A stretch of DNA of 64,000 bases from NCBI GenBank assembly GCA_905250025.1, contig CAJNOJ010000133.1, positions 124,001 through 188,000 on the forward strand, given 5' to 3'. The notes under the pieces are model-generated. The model worked only from the letters and a program-made list of their open reading frames with translations, was not told the DNA's origin and did not search any database. This stretch comes from Adineta ricciae. Its lineage: Eukaryota > Rotifera > Eurotatoria > Adinetida > Adinetidae. Shown one piece after another: positions 16,349-26,413 of the stretch. Position numbers and translations under genes: made by a program. Position 1 is the stretch's first letter; the number at the start of each line of letters is the position of its first letter.

Positions 16349-16781
16349 AATCTATGGTGTAAACAATATCAAACTTAGCCAGTATCACGCACACATACAC
16401 ATATATATTTAGTTCAATATACATGTAACCATCAATCAAATATTCTGTCTACATTAGTTCTATGCTTCATTCTATCCAAGAACTTGATTTAAACCAGTTA
16501 TACTTATATTTATGTATACATATATATATATACCTTTAGTCAATTTCTCTGTGTGTGCTTATTCGTTGGATTGAAATAACAGTATATAACAGCGAAAACT
16601 TTCCTCTTTTTTCTCTTTGTTTTATTGTGCATATTAATTCAGAACATATCGATGTCTGGAACTAAACAATTTTGTTATGCCTCTTATTTCGAAAAAAAAA
16701 AATAATAACATGCATATAGACGTAACGATGATAAACTTCAGTATGTTTTCTCATTTTAACGTAAGAAAAACAAAAAGAAAA
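16349..16781. other. Makorin 3' flank
   Basis: AT-rich DNA with a (TA)n tract near 16518-16532. No gene is seen. Confidence 0.5.
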
Positions 16782-16871
16782 TCCCGCGAACCGGAGTCGA
16801 ACCAGTGACCTAAAGATTACAGCATGTGACACATCTACAGTCTTCCGCTCTACCAACTGAGCTATCGCGGG
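16782..16871 (-). tRNA. tRNA-Tyr (anticodon GUA) with 17-nt intron, copy 1
   Basis: The minus strand gives CCCGCGA acceptor, GCTCAGTTGGTAGAGC D-arm, anticodon stem GAAGA with loop CTGTAGA, T-loop TTCGACT and discriminator A. A 17-nt intron sits one base 3' of the anticodon (between positions 37 and 38), as in other eukaryotic tRNA-Tyr genes. The intron core ATGTGTCACAT can form a hairpin. T-runs (TTTTC, TTTTT) follow directly as a Pol III terminator. Confidence 0.94.
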
Positions 16872-17205
16872 TTGTTTTTATTTACTCGAAAAACTGAGCG
16901 ACCGAAGGTCAACTTTTTTCCTTTCGAAAAAAATCGACCTTGTCTACAACAAAGTTATTCAACGAATAGAATAAAAACTATTTTGTCACAGCTGTTACCC
17001 ACGGTCTATCAGCCTTTTCTTCAAACAGCTAGAAAACTGAAAATAAACTCATTCGCTGTTGGACTATGTGCTATTCAATCTGACACTGCAAAAAAAGAGT
17101 TCATTTTATTCAATAAAACCATAAAAATATCAATTGAAATAGTTATCCGATCAAATACTTCACATTTTGTTGATAACCAAATAAATAAAACGAAAAAAGG
17201 AAGAG
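16872..17205. other. Spacer between the two tRNA-Tyr genes
   Basis: A plus-strand frame (16872-17237) runs through this spacer and into the second tRNA gene. It has no family motif and overlaps a tRNA, so I treat it as chance. Confidence 0.5.
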
Positions 17206-17295
17206 TCCCGCGAACCGGAGTCGAACCAGTGACCTAAAGATTACAGCTTATTTTTCATCTACAGTCTTCCGCTCTACCAACTGAGCTATCGCGGG
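17206..17295 (-). tRNA. tRNA-Tyr (anticodon GUA) with 17-nt intron, copy 2
   Basis: The mature sequence appears identical to copy 1 about 330 bases away. The intron is also 17 nt with the same last six bases (GCTGTA) and first three (ATG), but its core differs (AAAAATAA). A T6 terminator follows (CCTTTTTTCG). The two genes are on the same strand and form a tandem pair. Confidence 0.94.
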
Positions 17296-17537
17296 CTCGT
17301 TCTGTTCAGCAGAAAACTCGCAATCTATTCTATGCAAGAATTCGTCGTTTTCTAAATCCAAAGCTGATGTGAAAATGAAATTTGAATGATCACCAGTCTG
17401 CCAATGGCTAAGTGCACCATCTTTCCTACAATGTTTCGTTGGCTGTTTGTTTTTTTTTATCGATATATTCTTCTATGAGTCATCAAACAGAATCGATAGT
17501 GAATTAAACAGCTGACTGACGCTCTCAGATTGGAATA

Positions 17538-18305
17538 ATGTCTTCGAACAATCAAATCAATCGAAGTCGTGATCCTCGACAACGTGATCGTTCCCGATCT
17601 GAACTTCGTCGAACTGACAGTACTGATCGTACATGTACAACTCAAGACCAATCTATATCGAATAGTACAGCCATTGACTTTTTCAAAACTCTAGGCATTA
17701 ATTCACAGTTAATTCAAGCGTTGATCAACGCTAATCCACCACACATCGAACAAGTTCAATCACAGCCACCCACAGTTCACAATGCTCAACAATTTGCTTC
17801 ATTTCTCAGTAGAAGTTATGGGCTTGATTCATCAGTTATTCAATCCATCCACCGAGGTAAATTATCACTTTGGAAAATGCTTTTCACACTTTCTTTTATC
17901 ATTTTAGATTCTCGACATCGACAAAATCCATCCGGAACGACACAAGAACCACCAAAATTTCAACAAACAATATCCACTCCTCTTTCGATCGATGAAACAT
18001 ATAAACAGTATCTTTCCTCGATTAATCAATCTTTACTTGATGATGAACTACGCCAGCGTTTTCAACGTATTGCTTTACTCGATAGCGAACTTGATAAACT
18101 TCATCGAATGAATTTTGAATTAAGTAAAAATAGTGGAAGACGCTCTCGACGACGTTCATCGACCAAAGACAAAGATCCTCTTTTGAAAGAAAACGAACAT
18201 CTGCAAGTGGAACTTATGAATTATCTAAAATCCTTGAAAACAACGATGATGATAAATTATCCACTTTATTCGTTGACTAATCAAACAACTACCCGGCAGC
18301 AGTGA
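17538..18305 (+). CDS. Hypothetical protein with Arg/Ser-rich N-terminus
   Basis: The frame is open for 255 codons, but a 51-nt intron (GTAAAT...TTTTAG, 17857-17907) with no in-frame stop probably lies inside it, leaving 238 residues. The N-terminus is basic and RS/RD-rich (SRDPRQRDRSRSELRR). The middle is Gln-rich. A predicted helical, charged segment (DELRQRFQRIALLDSELDKL) is followed by a basic patch RRSRRRSSTKDKD. There is no signal peptide or membrane segment. I do not recognise the family. The composition would suit a nuclear or RNA-associated protein, but that is only a guess. Confidence 0.55.
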   Translation: MSSNNQINRSRDPRQRDRSRSELRRTDSTDRTCTTQDQSISNSTAIDFFKTLGINSQLIQALINANPPHIEQVQSQPPTVHNAQQFASFLSRSYGLDSSVIQSIHRGKLSLWKMLFTLSFIILDSRHRQNPSGTTQEPPKFQQTISTPLSIDETYKQYLSSINQSLLDDELRQRFQRIALLDSELDKLHRMNFELSKNSGRRSRRRSSTKDKDPLLKENEHLQVELMNYLKSLKTTMMINYPLYSLTNQTTTRQQ

Positions 18306-19186
18306 CTATTTTCAGTTCCGTAATAAAACATGTTAGATAAATTCACTTTCAAATAAACAGCAATGCCAGTTTTGACCTAATTTCCATCGAAGAAAATATG
18401 CTTACACCAACACGAATATTCTAAAGATATCAGTCACGCAACGAATTGTGTTTCAGATTAAGAAATATTTCATTTTCAAAAAACGTTGTTTCATATCTCA
18501 CAGTCTTATTTTGACGTCTAGAGTATTGCATCTACGCAGAAGGTCTTCTTCATGTTAAACAATGTTCGAATCAGTAGTCTGTCGAGACTGTTTCTATATG
18601 AAGTTCTGCAACACTTGAGCATCGAAGAACTCGAGTTCATGTAAAATTACTAGATACTTTCTGAACGCATCACTTTGACATTGAGAGCAATATGTCATTT
18701 TCATGCAATAAGAAGGATATTCATTAATATGCAGATAGATGATTTGCTTTTAAATAATGTCGTCAGTCATAAGAATCTTTGTAATGTTAATCAACTCTAT
18801 GAAGTTCAAGCTGTACCGTGAAAGTAAGAATTTATCCTATGTTTGTTCCATTTAAATGCCACGAGGCCGTAAATCTGTGCTTTGCAGCATTAGACTCCGC
18901 ATCTCTTTTTTTTTTGGAAAGACATTAGAAATAATACTATATAGGAAATTGTTATTTAAGACGCAGATTGATGAAACAGGACTCTATAGAGTAGATGCTT
19001 GAAAATACCGCTTTAAGAACTGAAAAATGGAATAGGTCATGCAAACATTACAACTAATCTAGAGAGTGATTATCTGTAACGCATATTCTGCATGAAATCT
19101 CATTGTCACATGCAATCTACACAATACCGTTCTAGATTTTATCTTACCAGCGTTGTAGACATTTGTTATTGAATTCCTCATGAACT
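18306..19186. other. Intergenic DNA with an F-box-like short frame
   Basis: A short plus-strand frame near 18553-18645 reads as LSRLFLYEVLQHLSIEELEF and ends at a stop. It vaguely resembles an F-box, but nothing convincing follows it. No complete gene is seen. Confidence 0.3.
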
Positions 19187-20143
19187 ATGACGACGTTATC
19201 TAACATCACCAGTGAGGATCAATTTATAATTAACACACTTACGTCAATACAAAAGCAACTGACATATACATTATTAGTTTCACTAGTTCTTGTAGGAGAT
19301 ATCGGGTGTATATTGAATACAATCATCTTTTCTCGTCCGTACCTAAATTCGTCATCGTGTTCGCGTTACTTTCTTGGCTCGTCGTTCGCCAATGCATTTC
19401 AATTGAATATTGGTCTGGTTTGTATAATTCTTGACTACGGATTTGGTATCCATCCATTCCATCACTCGTCGGTTCTATGCAAACTACGCAATTACTTCAT
19501 TAACATGGGAGGATTTCTTTCTCAAACCTACATACTTTTAGCTTGTATCGACCGGTACTTAGTCAGTATAAATAAAAGACGATATTGTCGACTATTAACT
19601 AAGTCGATGGCCAACAGCATTACCTATCTTTCCGTGGTATTCTGGAGTGTGAGTTTGTTTCATATGATTATTTATAGTGACATATCAGTTACAAATCAGT
19701 TTTGTTATTATTTAAACTCGTCGTATGTGATCTTTATTTCGTTACATAATTTGGTTCTGTCAGGGTGTGTGTTTCCATGCTTGATGGTCGTTTTCGGACT
19801 GTTAACAGTGAGGAAAATTCGATCGATTCAACAACGAACGTATGCGTATCGGCGTACAAAACGTCGAAATCATTATTTAAGTCTGATGTTGATCAGTAAT
19901 GTGTTTGTTAGTGTGATATTTACATTGTTTTATACAAGTGGACTGATCTATTTGTTGTATTTCATGTCGAAAGGAAATTCGTTGAAACACAAGGTTCAAC
20001 GTGGATTTATTAGATTAACTGCAACGACAGTCTATTACGCGCAATTCTCCGTTTCATTCTATGTGAATATCTTAACGTCAGAACGATTTCGTTGTGAATT
20101 GAAGCAAATTTTATGTAAATCATCGAGTTTTCCCCGAAAATAA
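19187..20143 (+). CDS. Rhodopsin-like 7TM G-protein coupled receptor (orphan)
   Basis: Intronless, 318 residues, with about seven hydrophobic segments. The N-terminus has an N-glycosylation site (NIT). TM1 is around LLVSLVLVGDIGCILNTIIF with the conserved Asn. TM3 ends in ACIDRYLVS, which retains the DRY triplet. TM5 is around FPCLMVVFGLLTV, followed by a basic third loop (RRTKRRNHY). TM7 has FYVNIL where NPxxY is usual. The family signals from the cell surface; the ligand is unknown. Single-exon divergent receptors of this sort are common in bdelloid genomes (background knowledge, not shown here). Confidence 0.8.
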   Translation: MTTLSNITSEDQFIINTLTSIQKQLTYTLLVSLVLVGDIGCILNTIIFSRPYLNSSSCSRYFLGSSFANAFQLNIGLVCIILDYGFGIHPFHHSSVLCKLRNYFINMGGFLSQTYILLACIDRYLVSINKRRYCRLLTKSMANSITYLSVVFWSVSLFHMIIYSDISVTNQFCYYLNSSYVIFISLHNLVLSGCVFPCLMVVFGLLTVRKIRSIQQRTYAYRRTKRRNHYLSLMLISNVFVSVIFTLFYTSGLIYLLYFMSKGNSLKHKVQRGFIRLTATTVYYAQFSVSFYVNILTSERFRCELKQILCKSSSFPRK

Positions 20144-20294
20144 AAATTGATCGGTGAAAGAAAAGTTCCTCTCTATTTCATCCAAATAGTAACGATGAAC
20201 ATTTTATTCTCTAGCTGGAGTAACAGATAAACGTTTGTTAATTTAAACGAATAATTTTGTTCAAAAACAAGAAATTTACATTGAGAACAAGTTT

Positions 20295-21619
20295 TCATTC
20301 CACACTGTCGCTATCAATCATCTGTAGGTCTTCCTCAATCTGCGATATAATTTCATCTTCGACATCGTCGTTCTCATCACCAGATGATGCGCTTGATTCT
20401 TCACTTTCATTCTCACGATGGTTTGATTCCTCTTCATCGTTATTATCTCCATTTTCTGATACTTCATATGTAGCTTCTTCGGCATCCGCTGATTCGTCGA
20501 CATTGTCTTCCGTATATTTCAATGATTCTTCATCGTCCTCGTTCCGAATGAGATCCATATGATTCGAGTAACAACCGTTACCACCAATAGCAGCAAAACC
20601 CGGAACATCCGCCTCCAAATAAACAGCTGTCATGAATAACTCTTCAAAAATTTAGAAATTTACCGGTGAAAAGTAACCCCAACCTTCGCCCGTTCCCCAG
20701 AGAGTGTCTCCATAATCATAACCAGCTTTTTTTAATGGACATTCCTTTGAATTCATTGCATTGCCTTGAAGACGGCTTCCGATAAAACCAGCTGCGAGTG
20801 GAATTGCAACTTCACTCGCTTGAAATACTAACGGCTCGGAACTGGTGACTTCCGCTAGAAGTCATTCGCATAGAATCTGGTTACTGCGTATATCAACGTC
20901 AAATACATACGTGAAGTTAGTCCAGATGTAACTGGAGACGCATTGTCGATGGATGGTGAGGTAGGTTGAGTTAATCTCTCCATACGTAGTGTATGGGATG
21001 GTAACTAAATTGTGTAAATATCAAGCGTAGAGAAAAATGAAACGAAATCCTTGTCGCCACGCCCTACCGTTTGAATGATTGCTTTCATCCACGAGCTGTG
21101 AAAGGAGAAATTATCAGCAGTTGCAGTGATGAATAAATTCCTACTTTAAGTCTTCGACATCCTCGCACAGAAGCCAGACAATATCTCGATCACGATCTTT
21201 GATGGACATAGGAAAAGCAATCAATGCTATTTGATCATATTCATGTTCCAAATGTGGAAAATCAGGTAAAAACCTATTAATATCATCGTATCGAGTGAGA
21301 GCATGTCAAAATGAACCAAGTACCTTGTATACGGACCAACACATATAAATCGTTCGACATCCTTCGAACAGAAATTACCAATGACTTTCCGATGATTTTA
21401 TGTAAAAGAAATTACTTTGAGTAAAACCATGCCATCTGGCTTTTTATGTTTGATATCAGCATACCAAGTCAGTAAGCTTGAATCATACAGAATAAAACGA
21501 TATTCTTTCCATCTTTTGTTCAATAAGCCACCTAGAGACAAGGATTTTCCAGAGAAATAATTAAAAAATTGCTACATACGATGATAAAATTTGAGCGTAC
21601 CACGCTTCACTTCAGTCAT
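20295..21619 (-). CDS. PH-domain protein with acidic C-terminus
   Basis: Exons read on the minus strand are 21619-21580, 21531-21416, a middle exon ending at 21324, 21273-21145, 21095-21068, 21004-20911, 20854-20664 and 20612-20295. The N-terminus is a pleckstrin-homology fold: KRGTLKFYH, NKRWKEYRFILYD, LLTWYADIKHKKPDG, FICVGPYTRFLPDFP, DIVWLLCEDVEDL and the helix SWMKAIIQT with the invariant Trp. PH domains bind phosphoinositides or proteins at membranes. The C-terminal hundred residues are Asp/Glu/Ser-rich. The junction around 21380-21416 is unresolved: the flanking frames are clear, but I found no in-phase AG. That leaves either a very short intron, a frame change or an assembly error. The evectin/PLEKHB group is a possible relative. 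Confidence 0.65.
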
Positions 21620-22006
21620 GGTGAAATAAAAATCGTCGGATGTCTTCGAAAAGAGTAAATGATCAATTATGAGGAAAAGGTCACTTTCTCTGTTGTTCTT
21701 CAGGTCAAGCCAATAGGAGCACATGTCCACTTGATATACACCGAAACGGTCAATCGAATCAGGTGAGGGCGCTATTCATCAGCAAGAGAATAGAACGAAA
21801 GTAGTTGACTATACATTTACTCATTCATGTTTATAGAGAAATGAATCTTTATTAATCAGAAAATCTTTTCTTATTGTTTTGCACACTAATTAACTGTTTC
21901 TATGCTATTTAGAATTGAAATAAAACCTGTTTGACACACACGCTATTTACAACGCCGAATTCAGTCAAAATAGCTGTTTTTCATTATTAGCACAAGCAGT
22001 TTTGTT
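21620..22006. other. Divergent promoter interval
   Basis: Lies between the minus-strand PH gene and the plus-strand ERICH2-like gene, so it is probably a shared upstream region. No gene is seen. Confidence 0.4.
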
Positions 22007-22478
22007 ATGACAGACGACGAGAAACAAGACGTATCAAGCATAGCATCGCCAACTACCAGAACAAAAGATGATGAGGTACAAAACTTCATATATTCGTATG
22101 CTTTACATCTTTTCAATTGACTTTTCACAGGCACGTCTATTCTGGAGTCGAAGTGTGTCTCTACCCGAACGATCGTTACCGTCACAGCGAAAACAAATCG
22201 TGCCATCTATACGACCGCATTATCTACCACCAGACACTTTAATGTATCCATTACTTAGTGCTATACAACGTAAATCATGGGTACGAGCAAAGCGTCTGTG
22301 TCATGAAGTAATTGCATGCGAACCAGAGCGGAAAATTTATCATGAACTTTATCTTCGACTTGATCAAATCACTAAACTTGCTAATCAGAGACATCAATCG
22401 CGAACGACTGCCGCCAGTTCAGCATCGACCATAGTGGCAGAGACTGCTGGTGACAATTCGAGTTCTGAAACTGTCTAG
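22007..22478 (+). CDS. Small ERICH2-like protein
   Basis: Two exons (22007-22075, 22131-22478) encode 138 residues. The first exon is short and polar. In the second, the segment YPLLSAIQRKSWVRAKRLCH followed by EVIACEPERKIY resembles the conserved C-terminal helical motif of vertebrate glutamate-rich protein 2 (a pattern of LL...I...Y..AK.LC..I...EP). The tail is Ser/Thr/Ala-rich. There is no signal peptide or membrane segment. The function of that family is poorly known, and the assignment rests on one motif recalled from memory. Confidence 0.5.
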
Positions 22479-22720
22479 CATGTGGTATGGATTCTAGATG
22501 TAAACAATTGACTTCTTTTTGCTCGAACAAGAATTTTCGATATCAACAGACGGATGAGTGGCATTGGTAAAACGTCGACTCTTTATGTTATTATAAGAAC
22601 ATCTTGACAGTAGAGTATCGGTTAAGTAAAGCTTCTAATAATAAATTATATTCCCTTAAAAATAAATAAAGCAAACTAAACATTCTATTATTGAACCATC
22701 TCTCAAAAACCGTTCATTTT

Positions 22721-24049
22721 TTATGGATTCAATTTATCTACGATTCGTTTCGCTTCACGTCGCCCACTATCAAATGCGCTATCAACACAACCAAGTGTTC
22801 CATTATAATTCGCATGTTCACCTGCCCAATAGATTCGTTCATGACACTCTCGAGCTAAACTCATCAGAGTTTGATTGTCTGCGCCGACGGCAAAATACGA
22901 ATAAGCACCCATCGCAAATGGATCATGCTCCCACTTTGTAATTAAATATCGACTTGGTTCAGGAACGTTTGCATCGGGAAATAGCTTTCGTATTAAAGTC
23001 ATAACTTCATCGATAGTTTCTTGATCGGCCTTGTTTCCGATTTCGGTTGTAACACGAGCAGCAGTTTTAATATGGAGAATACCAACATCAGGTCGACATA
23101 GAATAAAACGAAATCGTGGTGATGTACACAGGATTGTTTCGTATGATAAATCCCAAAAAACATAAGGAAATTGAAGAACGATTTTACCAGCTATGCCATA
23201 ACCCATTGTATCAATAGCATTTTGTTTCCATTCAGGTAATTCCGGTACGAATTCGATTGAACGATGCTTTAAACACCCGAGCGGAATAGTCACAAGAACA
23301 TATTTGCAACGAAATATTCCATTGTCTTTTGTATGAATTTGAACAAGAGAATCCGGAGAAGATGCATCTATTCGAGTAACAACCGAATTCAGTCGAACGG
23401 ATAATTGATGATCGCGAACAATTTGTTGAATAAATGTACCGAAACCATTCGGCAATGCTAAATTGAATTCTTCAAGCTCATCATCTGATGTTAAAAACGA
23501 TTTAGCTGAGAGGTGATCAAGATTTTCAGCTTCATATTGTTCAATAAAACCAAAAGATAAATCAACTAATCGTTTGACTTGAGAATCAGTAGTTAACTGG
23601 TCATATTCACTTTTAATAACATCATGTACAGACTTGTCCACTGAAAGTAAAGGTGCTGATTCAATAATCCTCTTATACAGTTGGTCGTAGATCTTCTCCG
23701 CTTCACTAATTTTCTCTTCGGATATTCGTGTTCCATCAATATCGAAAATAGGCGTTGTTGATGAGCGTAAAATAAAATGGTAATCCGATTTGAAGCCTTT
23801 GGATAATTGGTGATATTTATGTAGGGAATTTTCTGGTCGGTAATGATGGATCCATTGGGCACCTAAATCTACCGGTGCATTTGGACCAAATGTCGTTATA
23901 TCGGTGAAAACTCGACCACCAATTCGATCTCTTGCTTCAAGTACAGTAAATTTTACTGACGGAGTTTTCTGCAATTCAATCGCAGCTGATATGCCACTAG
24001 GACCACATCCTACTACAATTACATCGAAAATTTCACCTTCAGATGTCAT
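22721..24049 (-). CDS. FAD-dependent amine oxidase (polyamine oxidase-like)
   Basis: One exon, 442 residues from the first ATG. The N-terminal dinucleotide-binding motif is DVIVVGCGPSGISAAIEL (GxGxxG). It is followed by the second FAD contact EARDRIGGRVFTD and the substrate-face motif GAQWIHH. The C-terminal flavin motif is YWAGEHANYNGTLGCVDSAF, where polyamine and monoamine oxidases have the typical GE..... G...GA. The length fits polyamine/spermine oxidases. The reaction is oxidation of a polyamine or its N-acetyl derivative, giving H2O2 and an aldehyde. No signal peptide is visible, so it is probably cytosolic or peroxisomal. Its 3' end faces the ERICH2-like gene (convergent, 242 bases apart). 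Confidence 0.85.
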   Translation of the reverse strand: MTSEGEIFDVIVVGCGPSGISAAIELQKTPSVKFTVLEARDRIGGRVFTDITTFGPNAPVDLGAQWIHHYRPENSLHKYHQLSKGFKSDYHFILRSSTTPIFDIDGTRISEEKISEAEKIYDQLYKRIIESAPLLSVDKSVHDVIKSEYDQLTTDSQVKRLVDLSFGFIEQYEAENLDHLSAKSFLTSDDELEEFNLALPNGFGTFIQQIVRDHQLSVRLNSVVTRIDASSPDSLVQIHTKDNGIFRCKYVLVTIPLGCLKHRSIEFVPELPEWKQNAIDTMGYGIAGKIVLQFPYVFWDLSYETILCTSPRFRFILCRPDVGILHIKTAARVTTEIGNKADQETIDEVMTLIRKLFPDANVPEPSRYLITKWEHDPFAMGAYSYFAVGADNQTLMSLARECHERIYWAGEHANYNGTLGCVDSAFDSGRREAKRIVDKLNP

Positions 24050-24070
24050 TGCATATGCGCAGAAGCACAA

Positions 24071-24465
24071 GGATAAATGTCACTAAATAAATCTTGTGCA
24101 AACTAGAAAACAAAAGATATGCTTTGTTTGAATCCATTCAAAATATTCGAATGAAAGTGTTCTAAAACATATTCACTAGTCGCTATCGTTTCTATTACAC
24201 GCAAATACCGATGACTAATTCGAAAAGAGACTAATTGCACTTACCCCTGTTTCGAGGTTTAGATCGAGGATTGGCTATTATTCGAAGCCTATACGTAGAC
24301 ACCTGTTTTATTTCGAACGACGACATGCTGCAGGAGAAGAAGAAGAAGAAAAGATACTGCATGCGTATAAATACGTATCATTTGTCTTCTTACCCTTCAT
24401 TTAATCGATAAGCTATACCAAAGCATTTTATAAATCGTCCTCATTCACCTCTTTGTAAATCCAAT
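24071..24465. other. Divergent promoter interval
   Basis: Lies between the amine oxidase and the small plus-strand gene at 24466. It holds an AAGAAG repeat near 24336-24350 and a TATAAAT-like string at about 24366. No gene is seen. Confidence 0.4.
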
Positions 24466-24744
24466 ATGTCTGAAGGCCACTGGGAAACACATTCTCATTC
24501 ATCATCATCAGTTAAAGTTGGTGATAATCCTGCCATCGTGAAAGGCAAAGATGCATCTGCTGAAGGTGCCTTTGATGTAAGTAATCCATGGCTACTTTCA
24601 ACTCAAGTTCCGTATTCTCGATTTATTTAGCACGGTAAACCTATAGTCACTGCTTCTCATTCTTCATCATATACCAATGAAGGTCACCCAAATACACTCG
24701 AAATTAAAGATGAAAGTGGTGCTCATCAAAAAAGCATTAAATGA
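24466..24744 (+). CDS. Small hydrophilic protein, 74 residues
   Basis: Two exons (24466-24576, 24631-24744) with clean GTAAGT/TTTAG sites and matching phase 0. The start ATG lies in the context CCAATATGTC. The product is hydrophilic and His/Ser-rich (THSHSSSSVKVGD, TASHSSSYTNEGH), with no hydrophobic segment and no Cys. An AATAAA-like signal follows at about 24832. The composition resembles small disordered stress-type proteins, but I do not recognise a family. It is too short and too broken up by its intron to stand out as an open frame. Confidence 0.5.
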
Positions 24745-25030
24745 AAACTTCGTTCAACAGATAAACTTTGTTTAAATATTTTTCGTAATCCAGCAGCACT
24801 GTACTTTTTTTGCGTACAAACTTTTTTATTCAATAAACTACCGGATATGTTGATCGATAGTGCAGTACCTTTATGTCAATAAAATAAGCCATAAGTTGTA
24901 TTATCAAAACAAGTTTAGAGAACTTCGAAGTCGATATGCAATCTGTGTGACAAAGCTAATGATCGAAGAAGAAAATAATCGCATTTATTGCTATGTTTAG
25001 AAAAAAGAATGTTATTTTTTAGCAATAAGA

Positions 25031-26413
25031 TCATCCTACATTAGGAGTCGTCGAGTCTGTCGTGGTTGTATCTGTTGTTACAATGGTTGTTGCTATGGTG
25101 TATTTCCCGGTGTTGTTTGCTTGCACAATAGGCGGAGGTATTGAATCAGCTTGATGTATCAATGAGGGTGGAATGGTGTCAGGGTTTTTTAGAAATGATA
25201 GATCGCCTGTTACACTGGATGGTGGATCTACTTTAGATAAGGCAACGTTGAAGGTACTTGTATCCGGACTCTTTTCAATGCATTTATCAGCTAATTCAAT
25301 AATTGGATTAAAAGATTTCAAAGCTTCTATAATTTCTGCAGTATTAAGCTCCTCCTTAACTGTGACATTGAAATAAAGCGTAGTCATGAAATAGATAACC
25401 GATGTTCGATTCGTACCATTAAACGTCGAACGAGTACAATTAACGATACTGATATTGTACCCAATCGTTGATGGCGTAGCTGTTATCGTGGACAGCATAT
25501 ACCTAGTTGTAGTCTGACTAACAGGTGTCGAACCCTCCGGATCACCAGTTCTTTGATTCAAGGAGGTAGTTGTTGTCTCACTAACAGATGTCGAACCCTC
25601 CAGATTGCCGGTTATTTGGGTCGAAGTGGACGTTGTTGTTGTTGTTGTCGAGGTTGATGTGGATGTTGTTGTCGATGTGGATGTTGTTGTTGTTGTTGTT
25701 GTTGTCGAGGTTGATGTGGATGTTGTTGTCGATGTGGATGTTGTTGATGTTGTTGTTGTTGTTGTCGAGGTTGATGTGGATGTTGTTGTCGAGGTCGATG
25801 TGGATGTTGTTGTCGAGGTCGATGTGGATGTTGTTGTTGTTGTTGTCGAGGTCGATGTGGATATTATTGTTGTTGTCGAGGGCGGTGGTTTTGAATCTGA
25901 TATATGTAGAAGAGACTTTCCTTCTAGATGACCGTCGTCATCTGAAGCGAACGTTGGGTCGCCACGTTTCATCCTTGCAGCTTTTGCAGCCATTAGTTTA
26001 AGATAACATTCACGGCAGTACGGGTAGCGTTTTTTTCGTGTTGGAGTTATTTCAGGTTTTAAAGAAAAATTTGAAGTTACAGCTTTGACAAAGGTAGTTG
26101 GAAATTTCTGTTTTAGATGTGCATTTAGTTGTTCGGTGAGACGCAATAAAGTATCCGTCGCATTATAATATTCGTCTAGTTCAAATGATAGAATCGGTCG
26201 GTTAAATGCAAGTGTACCATCTGATTTCAATACTACTGTCACATCATGAAATAGATCACTTGAATGATCTGGATCTTTCCATTTATTAACAACGACGACA
26301 CCAACGACGATAGTTGCAGCAACGACAGATGCACCTGAGCCTGCAGACACTGCATTGAAAAAAATCCGAAGGCAAAGTGCTGGAGCATTGAGTATCGTTA
26401 AAACTCCAGGCAT
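25031..26413 (-). CDS. Ser/Thr-repeat mucin-like membrane protein
   Basis: Single exon, 460 residues. A hydrophobic segment near residues 28-43 (ASVVAATIVVGVVVV) suggests a membrane anchor or uncleaved signal. Residues about 55-170 are non-repetitive, with an N-glycosylation site and a CREC motif. Residues about 178-272 are almost only Ser and Thr (STSTSTTTTTT pattern), a likely O-glycosylated stalk. Two imperfect copies follow of a unit containing GNLEGSTSVSETTT / GDPEGSTPVSQTTT. The C-terminus is folded-looking (NVTVKEELNTAEIIEALKSF) and vaguely like an SEA-type segment. No known family is recognised. Confidence 0.65.
   Translation of the reverse strand: MPGVLTILNAPALCLRIFFNAVSAGSGASVVAATIVVGVVVVNKWKDPDHSSDLFHDVTVVLKSDGTLAFNRPILSFELDEYYNATDTLLRLTEQLNAHLKQKFPTTFVKAVTSNFSLKPEITPTRKKRYPYCRECYLKLMAAKAARMKRGDPTFASDDDGHLEGKSLLHISDSKPPPSTTTIISTSTSTTTTTTSTSTSTTTSTSTSTTTSTSTSTTTTTTSTTSTSTTTSTSTSTTTTTTTTSTSTTTSTSTSTTTTTTSTSTQITGNLEGSTSVSETTTTSLNQRTGDPEGSTPVSQTTTRYMLSTITATPSTIGYNISIVNCTRSTFNGTNRTSVIYFMTTLYFNVTVKEELNTAEIIEALKSFNPIIELADKCIEKSPDTSTFNVALSKVDPPSSVTGDLSFLKNPDTIPPSLIHQADSIPPPIVQANNTGKYTIATTIVTTDTTTTDSTTPNVG
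25618..25885. repeat. Coding minisatellite of the mucin-like gene
   Basis: Tandem, imperfect units built from GTTGTTGTTGTCGAGGT and GATGTGGATGTTGTTGTCGA on the plus strand. On the minus strand these encode the Ser/Thr stalk. Unit lengths vary, which suggests slippage or unequal exchange. Long antisense frames here are a by-product of the repeat. Confidence 0.85.

Noticed and set aside
16872-17237. 121-codon plus-strand frame
   Set aside because: It overlaps the second tRNA-Tyr gene and has no motif or splice support.
25588-26001. Plus-strand frames rich in Val/Asp or Leu/Met
   Set aside because: Antisense products of the Ser/Thr repeat of the minus-strand mucin-like gene.
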